Of a DNA stretch of 64,000 nucleotides, positions 48,067 to 60,100 are shown one piece after another; position 1 is the first letter of the stretch, and every line of letters begins with the position of its first letter. The position numbers were made by a program, and so were the translations under genes. The stretch is from Allantophomopsis cytisporea (Eukaryota > Ascomycota > Leotiomycetes > Phacidiales > Phacidiaceae), in NCBI GenBank assembly GCA_024752435.1, contig CP103029.1, forward strand, positions 1,426,001-1,490,000, written 5' to 3'. The notes beneath the pieces were generated by a model. That model had not been told where the DNA came from. It made no database searches and was given only the letters and a program-made list of their open reading frames with translations.

Positions 48067-50067
48067 ATGGCTGGACCAGGGGGCGGACCACCAAGAAGAA
48101 GGTAATGCGCCCAGCCCTTTGCTTTTTACCCTCTCAATGTGATGGAGAACTGACTTCTTTCTCATAGTCACACCAAGTCTAGAAAAGGATGTGAGACTTG
48201 CAAGCGTCGACACATTCGTTGCGACGAGAACTTTCCCCAATGGTAAGATATTCACCCTACGAAACCGATCGACTGGATGTTATGTCACTTTCCAAGATTG
48301 GCCGAGGATTTCGCTGACTGAATTTCAAGCCGAAATTGTACGAAACACAATTGCCGTTGCCCGTACATGGATATGCCAGTGCAAGAAGAGCGAGCTGCGT
48401 CTCCCGAAAAACCAGACATGCTATGGACCCCGGAAATTGAGGCCGAGATCGAGCGCTGGCAACAGACCGGAAACTTTCCTTTCCAGGACATGTACATCTA
48501 CCCAGCGCCGGATGCTCGATATTACTCTACAGAGGACCTTCGACTCATCCATCACGTTGCAGCAATATCAAGAGAATTCAGCATCCAAGACGCAACGAAT
48601 TTCACCATTTGGACACGACAAATTCCATTGTGAGTACTTGGTGACACATCAATCTCACCACATCCAAGCTGACAACTTAAAAAGATTTCTGAGAATCGGA
48701 GCGAGCTACGGATTTGTCATGAATGCCTTGCTCGCATTTTCTGCTACTCACCTTGCATGGCTGACTGAATGTCCGCATGTCCATAATATGGCATACGAAC
48801 ACCGAGGTGTAGCGCTAAAGGGTTTACATGAAGCAATCGGCTCCTTTTCAAGACAAAACTCCGATGCCGTCCTTGCTGCTTCACTTTTGTTGTCATGGCA
48901 GACTACAGAATGGTAAGTTTGTTTCATACTTATCATTGTTGGTTAATGTGTGGCTAATTAATGTTCCAGGCGAGGTTGGACACAACTTATGCACGGCACC
49001 TCTTCAGTAAGTACACTATACATATTAATTTAATATAGTCCAAAATTAATGATTATTAGGTCATCGATGCCATGCAACCATGGAAGAACGAGTCCCAATT
49101 CACTGATTTCATTGCTGAACAGTCAACTTTCCCAACAGAACAGCCCTCACCAAACCCGAACGCAAAGAAACTCAGCCAACCCCGGAGAAGAGATTTGGAA
49201 GCTTTAGCTGATGCATATGGCCGCCTTCAAAGGGTCGAGGAGCATCTACAAAGCAATGGGGAGGACACAAAGGCCATCCACCAGCTCATGACATTTGTAC
49301 GCGGCATTCGCAAGGTCTCACCAAACCATTCCGCCGCCCAAAGATTCGAGATGCTTACCCCCCTGCGAGGATGGTTGTTCTGGCTTCCAGTCAGCTTCTT
49401 ACAGCAAAGCAGAGCTTCTCCATCTGCGCTGGTTATCCTAGCACATTACTACAGTGTCGCCCTTGTTGTCGAGCCTCTCTTCCCGGAAATCGGTGCCGCT
49501 TACTTTGGATCGCTTACTCTTGGACCCATCGAAGAGATCGCCCGTCGCATCTTCTCCATCAACGTGGCTCAACCCGCCGAGGCTGGAAAATCACCCCTCG
49601 GTCTCATGGAGTACCCAATCGACATGGTCGCCAAATTCCGCTCCAGAATGGGATGGGTTCAACCTGAACGCACTGCATCCTTCCCAACCTTCGAGAACCA
49701 CAACAATCACTACGATGTCGGCATCCCTCGCAGCGACGCGGGTTTCTATAACTACCCTCAATTCAACTACAGTCAAGAGTCTCTCATGACGTTGCCTTCG
49801 GAACCAGCCTCTGCTGTCTCACCGATGATGCTTCCGGACCCCTACTCATCAGGTCGGTACCTTGGGGTACCGTCACCCAGTGGATACGGAGGATACCAGA
49901 GCCCCTCATCATCGACGTTTGGTCCAGGAGAAGGATCCATTATTTGGGAGGGCGGACAAGAATATATGTATGAGGGACAGAACCATGGGTATGGTCATGG
50001 CCAGGGACACGGCAGTGGAAGTGGAGCAGGATTTGGAGGGTTCGTGCCGCCTACCGTTTGGATATGA
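48067..50067 (+). CDS. Zn2Cys6 fungal transcription factor
   Basis: Six exons: 48067-48101, 48168-48242, 48330-48629, 48685-48912, 48970-49006 and 49060-50067, all in frame, 560 residues. The zinc cluster is near the N-terminus: after GGGPPRRRSHTKSRKG comes C-E-T-C, KRRHIRC, DENFPQC, R-N-C and TKHNCRC, fitting the Cys-x2-Cys-x6-Cys-x6-Cys-x2-Cys-x6-Cys pattern. It is built across the second and third exons, which supports those splices. A helical fungal regulator region follows (FLRIGASYGFVMNALLAFSATHL, SDAVLAASLLLSWQTTEWRGW). The C-terminal 60 residues are Gly/His/Ser-rich with a GHGQGHGSGSGAGFGG tail. The layout recalls the Upc2-like subgroup, but I cannot name the orthologue or target genes. 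About 21 kb of gene-free DNA precede it. Confidence 0.92.
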
Positions 50068-51903
50068 TATCGGGACGATTTTTGTTTACGCGGCCCTAGG
50101 ACCCCATCTTCTGCGGCATCATCGCCGTTCGTTTCCCGTGCGGAAATTCCCCACTCCTATCAACAACATCACCATCCTCCTCCTTCCCGCTAAATCCTAG
50201 CAAACATCACACACCGCCTTAACCCCGCCTTAACCGCACCTCGAACTCCTCCTCCATCCCACCGCCTCCCTCCCTTACGCACTCCTACGACTCCGAAGTC
50301 CTCTCCTTTTCATCTCGACCTCTCACATCGAACTCCGCCATTCCGTCTTCGTCACGGTGCCTCTTTTGTTTGCCTGCTGCAGTCTCGATATTCCATATCA
50401 TGGCATTCAACGATGTTAACGATTCTCATTATCAACCACTTCACGGCGTCCATTCCTTTATACGATCATGAAATTCATACACAACTTTTGCATTGGGAAA
50501 CCCGGCGTACCAATCCGTTGCATTTGCATATTTTCCTCAAAAGACATTTTCCTTCCTTTGAGCCTTTGCGACCTGTCTGTCCTTTTCTTGGGAGAAAACA
50601 TTTTGTTGCTTTAAAGGAGTTCGCTGTTGCTATTGCTGATAGCGTGGGAAAGGGCACATTGAAGGGAGCTCTGTGAATTACTTGTTGTTTTTATGCGGCA
50701 ACTGTGATCATTTTGGGATTCCCCCTTCAATTTGATTTTAATTTGAAAATTCCTGTTGAAATTTGTGTTTCTACACCATTCTGTCGTTTTTATTGCAGGG
50801 GCTGGATTTTTTTGCAGGGGGGGTTTTTTTTGGCAGTTTTGTTTGTCAATTTCCCTCGTTTTGTTTTTTTTATTTTTATTTTTATTTTTTGTGGTCACTG
50901 TTCACTGTTGTTGGATCTTTGGCTTTCTTTCTGGACTAAGAAAATTGGGCATCATCTATGGATGATTTTAATGCGGGACAAAGTGTTGCATAGCGTGTGT
51001 GTCGGATCGTGTTTACGGCAAAGCAAGAAAGAAATGCGTTTGTGCTTTGGTAGAAAATCAACACTGGGTAATCAAATCAAATCTAGAGAAGCTTGTTCTT
51101 TGTCTTTTTGGACTTGCTGTGCTAAGGCATGCCTGTATGAGTGAATAAGTGAATGAGTACAACGAAACAACTCGACGGACCTCCTGAACAAACGAGTCAT
51201 TGATTGAAGAGTGTGGGGGTGAGAAGTCTAAGCCTTCGCGTTCATTCAGGTGAAATTTCCTTCTCCAATCGAAATCCTTGATGACTCGGACAAGTCCGAC
51301 TTTGGATACGAGGTGATCTGCACAGAAATAGACATCGGTGTGGTAAGAGAAAAGTCAGGTGTCGTCGCTCGGTCAACTCCCAGCCTTACCTGTTTATGGC
51401 TTTTTGGGCCGAGTAGCACGCATGCTGTATGGATAGTACTTGTATGTAAGTGGGAAGGTCGAATCGAAGTTTGGAGGAAGGGGGGGGGGGGGGGGGGGTG
51501 GATGGAAATACATACGTATGGGAGTAGAAGGGGGATAGAAAGAGAAAGGTGGAAGCAGCGGCTTGTCATCTATTTTAGTCAGCAGTCATGATCCACCACA
51601 GCACCGAGTGGCTCATCGCTTCCCAGCACCAGGAATCATTCCCATTGGTCGACAACGTCATCCATTAAGCTTAAAAGTGTCCCTCGGTTGGCGATCGGCT
51701 CGCTTACCGGCCCGTGCGGACTACATTCCATGGAGCTCTCTGTAAGGCTTTGGGAGACGGGGCGAGGCAGAGCTTTGTATGCATGTAGGTAGCTTTACCT
51801 TACCTTACATCCCATCACATCACAGAACAGAGCGAATTCCAACGCATCACGCGCAACAGACCATAAATCAAAGCCAACCAATTCCCACCTCCTTCGCATC
51901 ACG
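50068..51903. other. intergenic region after the Zn2Cys6 gene
   Basis: About 1.8 kb. The first part is C-rich, then T-rich (50,800-50,890, with short G and T runs), consistent with a long 3' UTR. An uninterrupted G run of 19 bases lies at 51,480-51,498. Short frames up to 146 codons here are T-rich or repeat translations. The promoter of the UCH37-like gene must lie in the last few hundred bases. Confidence 0.5.
51480..51498. repeat. G19 homopolymer
   Basis: Nineteen consecutive G residues, the longest homopolymer in the window; such runs are prone to length errors in sequencing. Confidence 0.9.
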
Positions 51904-52982
51904 ATGAGCGGAGGCTGGAATACCAGTACGTTGTTCATACCCTGCCTATCCACATCCACATCCGCATCTACATCCACCACTCATCTACCCACTCATCTAC
52001 CCACTCACGCATCCACATACTCACCCGTCAGTCACCAATCGTTCCCGAGCTAACCTCTGCCCCAGTCGAGTCCGACGCCGGTGTCTTCACCTTCCTCCTC
52101 GACAACCTGGGCGTCAAAGACGTCCAATTCGAAGAACTCATTGCCCTCGATCCTTCCTTCCTACACCAATTGAACCCCGTATACGGTGTAATCTTCCTCT
52201 TCAAATACCCCACGTCCGAGCCACGGACGTCAATCCCAAACGACGGCGTCTACGACCACGACGCAGCTGAAAACCTCTTCTTCGCCGCCCAAACGATCCA
52301 GAATGCCTGCGGCACACAAGCACTGCTATCATGCGTGCTGAACCAAGACGGCGACATAGACATCGGTAGCAAGCTGCGCGAGTTCAAGGACTTCACGACG
52401 GGCTTCCCGGCGGAGTTCCGCGGCGAGGCGCTGAGTAACTCGGAGCTGATCCGTGACGTGCACAACAGCTTTGCGAAGAGTAGTCCGTTTGTCGATGAGA
52501 CGCAGCGGACGGCCGGCGACGATGATGATGTCTATCACTTCATTGCTTATACCCCTATCAATGGCGTGCTGTACGAACTTGATGGCCTTCAGCCTGCGCC
52601 TATCTCTCATGGTGCTTGTACCTTTGAGGAGTTCCCTGATAAGGTCATTCCTGTCTTGCAGAGACGCATTGAGAGATACCCTGCGACTGAGATTAGATTC
52701 AACCTCTTGGCTATGGTTAGGGACTTGAGGATTCGTGCGAGGGAGATCGGTGATCGGGAGGGGGAGATGCGTGAGGAGCAGAAGAGGAGTGAGTGGATGT
52801 TTGAGAATGCGCTGCGCAGACATAATTTCGTGGGCTTTGCGGGCGAGGTCTTGAAGGGAGTCATTCGGGAGAAGATAAAGGATGGGAGTTATGATGCCTG
52901 GGTTGAGGGTGCCAAGGCTAAGACTAAAGCCAGAGTGGAGGAGGGTAGGAGGAAGGGTGGTGATGAAGAGATGACGGGATGA
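51904..52982 (+). CDS. UCH37/UCHL5-type ubiquitin C-terminal hydrolase
   Basis: Two exons: 51904-51925 and 52066-52982, joined after one base, 312 residues. The peptidase C12 catalytic set is complete: Gln at about 83 and Cys at 89 in QTIQNACGTQALLS, His at about 165 in VYHFIAYTP and Asp at about 180 in YELDGLQ, nearly the same numbering as human UCHL5. The N-terminus WNTIESDAGVFTFLLDNLGV is typical. After the catalytic domain comes a long charged helix and a Lys/Glu/Arg-rich tail (AKAKTKARVEEGRRKGG), as in the proteasome-bound UCH37 group, which trims ubiquitin from substrates at the 19S particle. The first exon codes only seven residues; the 140-base intron contains a CATCTACCCACT-type repeat. 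Confidence 0.95.
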
Positions 52983-53386
52983 TTTGCGGATCTTGAGAAA
53001 AGTTTCTTAGCATGGCTTTTATGGATACACTGAGGTATGGACTAGATAGCAAGGGTCTATTTGCACGGTAGAGGGCAAGACAGCAGCATAATCCAACAGA
53101 CTAGTTCCCATGGAATTCAAATACCCAAACTCACCTGTGTCTTCTGAGGCAGACCACTTGGAAACATGTAGCTTTATAAAAAATGTATGTGTCTCTTGAC
53201 TTTACAACTATGAATACTTGTTTTGCTTATGATGATTGCATGCCTCCAGATAATCTTATAGCTCAATAAAAGTATGGCTGTAAGAAGCTAGGAATCTCCC
53301 AATGTCAGCTTTTATATTCGAGCGTGCTATTCCATCAGAGGATCCGCGCCAGCCTACATACACTCCCCTTCTCCGTGTCAGTCAAT
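52983..53386. other. convergent 3' intergenic region
   Basis: About 400 bases between the stop codons of the UCH37-like and dehydrogenase genes, which converge. It should carry both polyadenylation regions. Nothing else recognised. Confidence 0.5.
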
Positions 53387-54406
53387 CTACAACTTCCCTC
53401 TAGCAAGTATTCCACCCCCATCCAGCACAAGCGTAGTGCCATTTAGATGGCTACCAGCCCTACTACTCAAAAAGACCACCGCCGCCGCAATATCCTCGCT
53501 CCGTCCCAGGCGTCCATTGGGATTGTCTTTAGAAAGAGCCTCCACGCCCCCATTCAACTCCATCAACGCGTTCGCCATCTTGCTCGGGAAGAAGCCGGGT
53601 GCGATCGCGTTCACAAGGATCCCGCGCGGGCCCAGCTCCACGGCCAGGTTCTTGGCGAGGTGGATTGCTGCCGCCTTCGACGCCGAGTACCCGAATGTCG
53701 CGTTCTCGCCCAGATTGCCGACGCCGATTCCGGCTACGGAGGCGGTGATTATTACGCGGGAGGGGGAGGCGATTGAGGCGTTCTTTTGGAGGAGGGGTGC
53801 GAATCTGGCAGGATGGTTAGCTGGGAGCGAGGTAGAGTTAAAGTTGGGGGGTTATGAGAGATGGAGGAGGAATATCCAAATGATCAGGAGCCATCTACCG
53901 CTCAACAGCACTCTAAACCACCACCAACTTAGACTGCAAAAATATATATATATATATAAGGGGGGGTGGGGGGGAGGCACTTACAATCGCACGGTATTGA
54001 AAACACTCTTGACATTCAAATCCATCACCTTCGCAAACGCACTATCGGGATGCGTATCGAATTTCTCTCCCCACGTAGCCCCCGCATTCGCAAAAAGCAC
54101 ATCCACATGATCCGTCGTCCTGCCCACTTCATCAACGAGCTTCTGGACGCCCTTGATCTTGCTGCTGTCGGCGGGAACGGAAATGGCCTGCGCTCCTGGA
54201 GACAGGTTCGGCAATTTGTTGAGAACTTCACAGGCGCGCTCGCACGCATCGCCCTTGCGCGATGTTATGTAGACTTTTTGGGCGCCGGCTTGTAGGAGCC
54301 CTGATGCTGCGGATAGCCCGAGACCCCGCGAGCCGCCCGTTACAACGCAGACTTTGCCGTGTACGGAGAAGATTGAGGGGAAGTCTTGGAGAACTGTTTC
54401 GGACAT
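53387..54406 (-). CDS. short-chain dehydrogenase/reductase
   Basis: Two exons: 54406-53985 and 53804-53387, joined after two bases, 279 residues. This is a classical SDR: cofactor motif TGGSRGLG at about 23-30, NAGA in DVLFANAGATWG, catalytic Ser at about 163 in VIITASVAG, and YSASK with Tyr 180 and Lys 184. The C-terminus has IAPGFFPSKMA and LNGTTLVLDGG. Such enzymes use NAD(P)H to reduce or oxidise small alcohols and ketones; the substrate is not evident. The absence of an early acidic cofactor residue and the Ser-Arg in the glycine motif favour NADPH. No targeting signal is clear. The 180-base intron holds a TA run and two G runs and an earlier possible acceptor. Confidence 0.93.
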
Positions 54407-54872
54407 TTTGACGGTGGGGTGATGGTGGTGGTGTGTCGAGGATTGGGGGTTTCAATGAATTGGAAATGCAGAAATTTGGCGGTGAGAGCGATATGTGATG
54501 TACGACAAACGATGGGTGTCTCTTTGAGGTTTGAGCTAATTTATGGGCTTTGACATTCTGTGTTTTGATTCTTATATATGCTCGGTAGTATGAGCAAGGT
54601 AGCTGTTGAAGTGTGGGGTAAATCGACTCCAGATTATTCATTCGGTTGTATGATGCCGAGGCTTGATAACGGTCACTAACGTAGCCCAACGCTTGTTACC
54701 TCCGTCAACACACTCAAGCTTTCAAACGTCACGTCGCACTTCAAGTGATCTAGTGATATCAATTAACTGATGAACCAGAATTCGAATTCTTTGCGCCAAG
54801 CACCAAACACCAAACCCCACCCTTATCTACACATTTTATGATACATAGGAACCAACGACGTCCAACCAGCGC
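54407..54872. other. intergenic region, SDR promoter
   Basis: About 470 bases between the SDR start and the stop of the DENN-like gene, both on the minus strand. No gene or clear regulatory consensus recognised. Confidence 0.5.
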
Positions 54873-56732
54873 CTAGCAAATCCTCACTCCGCAAACATCT
54901 ACATTCATCCCTTCAACAATCGCATCGCGTCCAAAATAAGCCTTTACAATATCGATGACGAACTGCTGATCAGCCGTGCTCCAAACGTCCAATCCCATGC
55001 GTGAAACATCCTCACCATGGATATAGATCTTCGAGCCCAGCTCTGTGGTGTCCATCGGCGCATTCCCCTCGTCATCCGAATCTGTGGCATCCACAATATC
55101 CGATATCGTAGTGAAAATGAGTGTAGTAAACCGATGGAAGTAGGCAATGATAGTCATTGGTTGCTCCGTCGCCTGACTGCCCTCTTGCGTAGGTTTGGGT
55201 GCCGACTGAGTAGTGCGGGGTTCCATATCATTAAGGTTAGCTAAGAGCGCATTATCATGCTCAAATTCATCATCTTCAGCGTATTGTCTTTCACCGGCAG
55301 ACGCCCACCACATAAAGCCAGAGTATGCAAGCGCAGACCAGGATGTCGGCTCACTAATGGAATCTGTGTCGCCAATGTCGATACTAAATGAGCCTTCCAG
55401 GGTCGGAGTCCGAGGGAAAGTGCCTGAAATTTCCTGTCCATACTCGCTGGATGGGCGGGCATTGGGTGATGGTGTCTGTCCCTGCTTTGCTAAGCCCCAT
55501 CGTAGTCGTCGGTACCGTCGCAGATCGCGCTGCGTAGCCCGCATTCTAGTACCGTCCGAGAGAGTGATCTCAGGCCATACTTTGCTCTGCGCATCAGCAC
55601 TGTATGATGGTGGCATGGTGATGAGCACGTCATAAAGCTTATTTTTCGTTGCTAGGATTCCATCTGTTGTTGATGCTATCCACCCAGAACCCAGTGGCTC
55701 TATGTTATCGTTCTCGATCGAAGGTGGTGAGGAGTTTAATGCGCGAAGGTCTTCTTCTAAATAAGGGATATCGTGAACCCCAATATTGAATAAAGGCCGT
55801 AGTCTCTGTGATGGTGCCAATGGCTCGATGAGATCGGCAACGGCTATAGGTATATTTGATAATACTGAAAGACTATATACTACAGATAGTTAGCCACAGA
55901 CCTACCAGATGTCGTCTACACGCTTACCAAAATCACAAGCTTGTTGCACGGGTGCGTTCCCTACAAGCAGAATTCTCTTTCGTAGCAATGCAGCACGGTA
56001 TAGCGGAAAAGTAAGAGGCCCAAGGTCCTCTAATAGTTGTGACATGCTCCAGGCGGGGTGATGCGAAGACAACGAATGCCCCACAGGCACCAGTGTAGTC
56101 CCATCGGAAGCCGAGCGATTTCTGGTATGACCCTTCTTACTGTCCTGCCCGTGGACAGATTGGTATTGCATCGAAGGCGAAGAAGCCAATGAAGACTCGG
56201 AATCCATAGAAGCCGTACCCTGGTGCTGTTTACGCGACTGCCAGTATTCTTCGAGGGGCGCCGTCTTTGAGGGGTCCTTGACCAGTTCCCTAACGACACG
56301 AGTCAGAACGCGTATCTTGAAGTGATAATAAAGGGTCATCTACTGCGCCATGTCCTTCAGAGCATCTGCATGTTTCCAACTCCTTCCCAACCGTCCATAA
56401 TCTAGCGGTACCAAAACACCCACAGCAATCATGCGCGCATTCCTGGATTCCTCCGCGGCCGGCGCATTAACGAATGCACTGAGGCCCGCATATTTCTCGT
56501 GCACGAAGTAAATCAGGTCTTCTTTGACTGTGTGTAGGCCTGAGGGTAAGCTCTTATACTCGACGACTCCTTCCAATTCAATTTCATGGGAGCGTTTCCA
56601 GCCGATGGTGTAGCCGGCCTTGACGTCGAAGTAAATGAGGAAGAGGGCGGAAATGGGCGGGATATCAGGGCTCGTGGAGTTAGAGGGGAGATCTACTCGT
56701 AGGGGAGAATGCCCTCTTCGTATAGCAGCCAT
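54873..56732 (-). CDS. DENND11/LCHN-like protein (Anr2 type)
   Basis: Three exons: 56732-56344, 56289-55928 and 55879-54873, all in frame, 585 residues. The start of the conserved part, ISALFLIYFDVKAGYTIGWKR, followed by VEYKSLPSGLHTVKEDLIYFVHEKYAGLSAFVN, is the N-terminal signature of the LCHN/DENND11 family (formerly DUF2347), and the middle has GPLTFPLYRAALLRKRILLVGNAPVQQACDF followed by VYSLSVLSNIP. DENN-type modules regulate Rab GTPases; yeast Anr2 is a lipid-droplet protein of unknown role. Ser-rich linkers (RNRSASDGTT) separate the conserved blocks. The C-terminus, about residues 440-585, carries the second conserved domain. The first donor (GTAGAT) is not optimal, but the splice restores the conserved LKDMAQELVKDP. 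Confidence 0.88.
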
Positions 56733-57198
56733 GTTGTCATGAGGAAAGGTACATACTTGCGAGAGAAGACTTTAAGTGATGGGCCGATCCGCATCCGCAT
56801 CCGTATGATGTAGGTTGCTTTGGTCCGGCAATTTCCGAGCGTCTTGCACGGCCACGAACGGCCAAGAGATACCTTGCCGTAGCCTGTGTGTGGGCCCAGC
56901 GCTAGGCGTGAATAGAAGAGACTTCCCCAGGTTCGTGAACGGGCACTTTAGTCACAACGATGTACAGGGTAGCAACACTGAATAAAAGAAGAGAATGCTA
57001 TTAATGATCCCAAAAATGCCGCTCGTAACATCGTCAACCCCATGTGCTATAGAGTATTTACATATGCTATTAATTTTACCAAAACAAAAGTAAAGCAAAG
57101 GAAAACAAAGGCCAGCCCATGCATCCTGCGTAACGCGCCCTTTTCCAAAATCGCTCCAATACCATGTGGAATGTCAATTACGCTGTAAAGAATTGGCT
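56733..57198. other. intergenic region between CPS1 and the DENN-like gene
   Basis: About 470 bases, both neighbours on the minus strand. It must hold the CPS1 3' UTR and the DENN-like promoter. Nothing else is recognised. Confidence 0.5.
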
Positions 57199-60100
57199 CT
57201 AGTTTCTGCTAGCCAGATTCATATGCATGATAGCCTCTTGAGGCCAGTCCTCCTCATCTTCATGGCTCGCGTTTTGTACCCTCAGTCCACCTCCCGCTTT
57301 CTGGCTGGGTAGGGTCCAGAGATCACCTTCTCGACCCTCAACTGCAGGAAGATTCACCACAGGTGTTGAGGAACTGGGCGCTGATGGAGGTGCCCGCCTT
57401 GGCGGGATATCAGGAGCACCTTCCGTAGCAGTAGTGAATGTAGGCGTCATATAATCTGTAGTGCTAGTGGTGAAAGTACCAAACTCAGGTGCTGAAGGAG
57501 CTTCAGATCCATTTTGTTCGGCGTAGAATTGATTACGTTTGTCGTCTGTAGGTGTGTCGTCGCTCCTCTCGGTGCCGTTATCAACCGCAGGTGGTGATTC
57601 TTGAATAGAATGGGCATAATAAGTATGGTCCGGCATTTCCACAATACCTGGAGGAGCAGAGAAACTGTTCTCATACTGTAGCTGTTCCTCAAGCTGGCGT
57701 TGCTCGAGAATCTGGGGTGCTGGTTCGACGTTGCGTAAACTAGATGCAATGACACTGCCTGCCCCACGGATAGATCCTGAAGCGCTGCGGGACGCAACCA
57801 TGGTCTCAGTGATATCGGCAAGTGCAGACTCGGGATCGCGAATGCCGAATTGGGCCATTGTTCGCATTTTGCGTGTGACCCAACTGGCAAGGATTTTTCC
57901 GCGTTGTTTCTCACCAAGTCGAGAGCGGGGGAAGTCACCCTTGTTGACAAAGGCGACAATATCGACAATGATTTGATGTTCGTTCAGAATCGAATTCACA
58001 ATGACAGGGACAATGGAGGCGAGATAGGCCTTGCGAGCTACTTCAACAAGGACAACAATCAAGCCACCAGCTTGAAATACAGCGCTGGAAAACTAATTAG
58101 CCCATGTCTTCTTGAACTAAGTTAAGATCACTTACCATCCACCTGGGACAATGTTGCGATGGCACTTCTCGACTGAATACTCGATATCCATGGGGAAATG
58201 ACTGAGGCCATTGATCTCAAATGTCTCACCGATACCGCCCAATACGAAAAGTACTTGCATGTCCACCTGCGCCCCACCTGGACCAATGGGTCTAGAGACA
58301 TTATGCAGGAATCCAAGATCGCCGGTACGGATGTACTGAATGCTTGGGTCTCCATCGGCAATCCTTCCATCAAATCTTTCCGCATCAAAGGCATCTTTGG
58401 ATCCGTAGAATGATTTAACACATGCTTCGGACTCTACCCAGATCTCTCCATACTCACCCTCATGACAGAGTTGTCGACTCTCGGGGTTCACAATAGCGAT
58501 TTGGGTCGAAACGGGCACCATTCCCGAGTCTTGTACTAAAAGAGATTTTGGTTCTGTATCTGGATCAACCGGGTAAACCATTCCTCTTCGCAGAGCTTGC
58601 TGATCGAGCCAAAGTTCAATTGGCTCAATACACATGTACGACCGAGAAGCAATCATAGGGTTAAGAACATGCGAGTAGATAGTGTTAATCGCGGTGCGGT
58701 CAAGCCCAGTAGCTGCGAAATGAAGACGAACTTTTTGGAACACATCAACCCTCGGTCTTCCCTCCGAGGAGATCATCATGTTCTTTAATTCATGCAGAGT
58801 AAAGCCCTTACCCGGCATGACTGCCATAGCATGGTCAAGCATTTGAGGTGTAGCGTAGGTGTCCTTAATCTTATATCTTGACAGAGTCATGAACAGAGAC
58901 ATTGGATTCTGGGCAAATTCCACAGGAGATACAAGGTAAGTAGGCGCACCAACAAAAATGCCCATAAGACAGCTATGGACAAAACCCAACCCACTTGTAC
59001 TTCGCACACAGCCGAGAACAGGTCTAGAGCTCGTCATTTGACATGTTTCCTTCTGGACCTTGCAAGTACCCATGATAGTGTCATGCCCGAGTTGTACGGC
59101 AATTCGTCGTTGATCTGGCGTCCAATACGTCCAAACCAAAACCGGATATCCAGGCTGAATCCATGATGGTTGCATAGTCAAACCCAAGTCTCTACACCCG
59201 CTGTTCTGTTTAGGTGGCTTTGAGGTATTGTAGACATTGGGAATTGGACACTTGAGAACCTGTGCTGACTGCTTGATATGTTGTGAGACAGGCTTTTGCT
59301 TAAGCAAATGATCAACCTCTTGATTGGTGAGAACTGCCTTGACATGGTAGTCTTGAATCATATGCAAGTAAGCCGGCACATCCTCATTGAGACGGTTCTG
59401 ATCGAGAGGAGCCATGGGTATAGCAGTAGCGCCTAGACAGAAGCAGGCATGAACGGCGTAGACGAAATCTTCTGAATGCGTATACATGAGGATCAAGTGG
59501 TCGCCTGCCCGTACTTTGACCTTGTTCTTCAGGTACATGGCTACGGCTGCGACCTTAGTATCAAATTTTCTCCACGTAATTCCTTTGCCTTCTTTGCCAC
59601 GCCCATCGATGGTGCAGTAAGACAGCTCATCAGCTTGTCGTGCTACGCGCCATTGTAATAGGTCGACAATACTTGAGAAGTTGTTCAATGGCGTAGAAGT
59701 TCGGTCATCAATCACAACTTCTCTGCGATCAATTCCAGAATATTGCTTGTCACCAGGTGCGAGGATGTCTTCTCTGGTTTGTGCTGCAAGAGGTGACCAT
59801 ATACCGCCGAGCGGATCCACACCAATTGGCAAGTTGAGAACGGCTCTTTCGACACCAAATTTTACGTGAACACAGGGAAGATTGCCGAGGTCGAACTCTC
59901 TTCGGCACAACATGTTGCCAATTTCTCTGCGTCCATTTTTCAAAACTTTCGGGAGTGTATTTGGTGCAGTAATCATCACACAGTAGACTCTCAGATGATG
60001 CTCTTGCATTAGCACCTCCATACATCTTTCTGATAAAGAATCCAGAAGAGCGGTATCGAGTTGACGTGGCGGGCCGCCAGAAGTTGTTGGTGCCGTTGAG

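Noticed and set aside
53436..54110. 224-codon plus-strand open frame
   Set aside because: Antisense to the dehydrogenase exons and crosses its intron; the minus-strand enzyme has all catalytic motifs.
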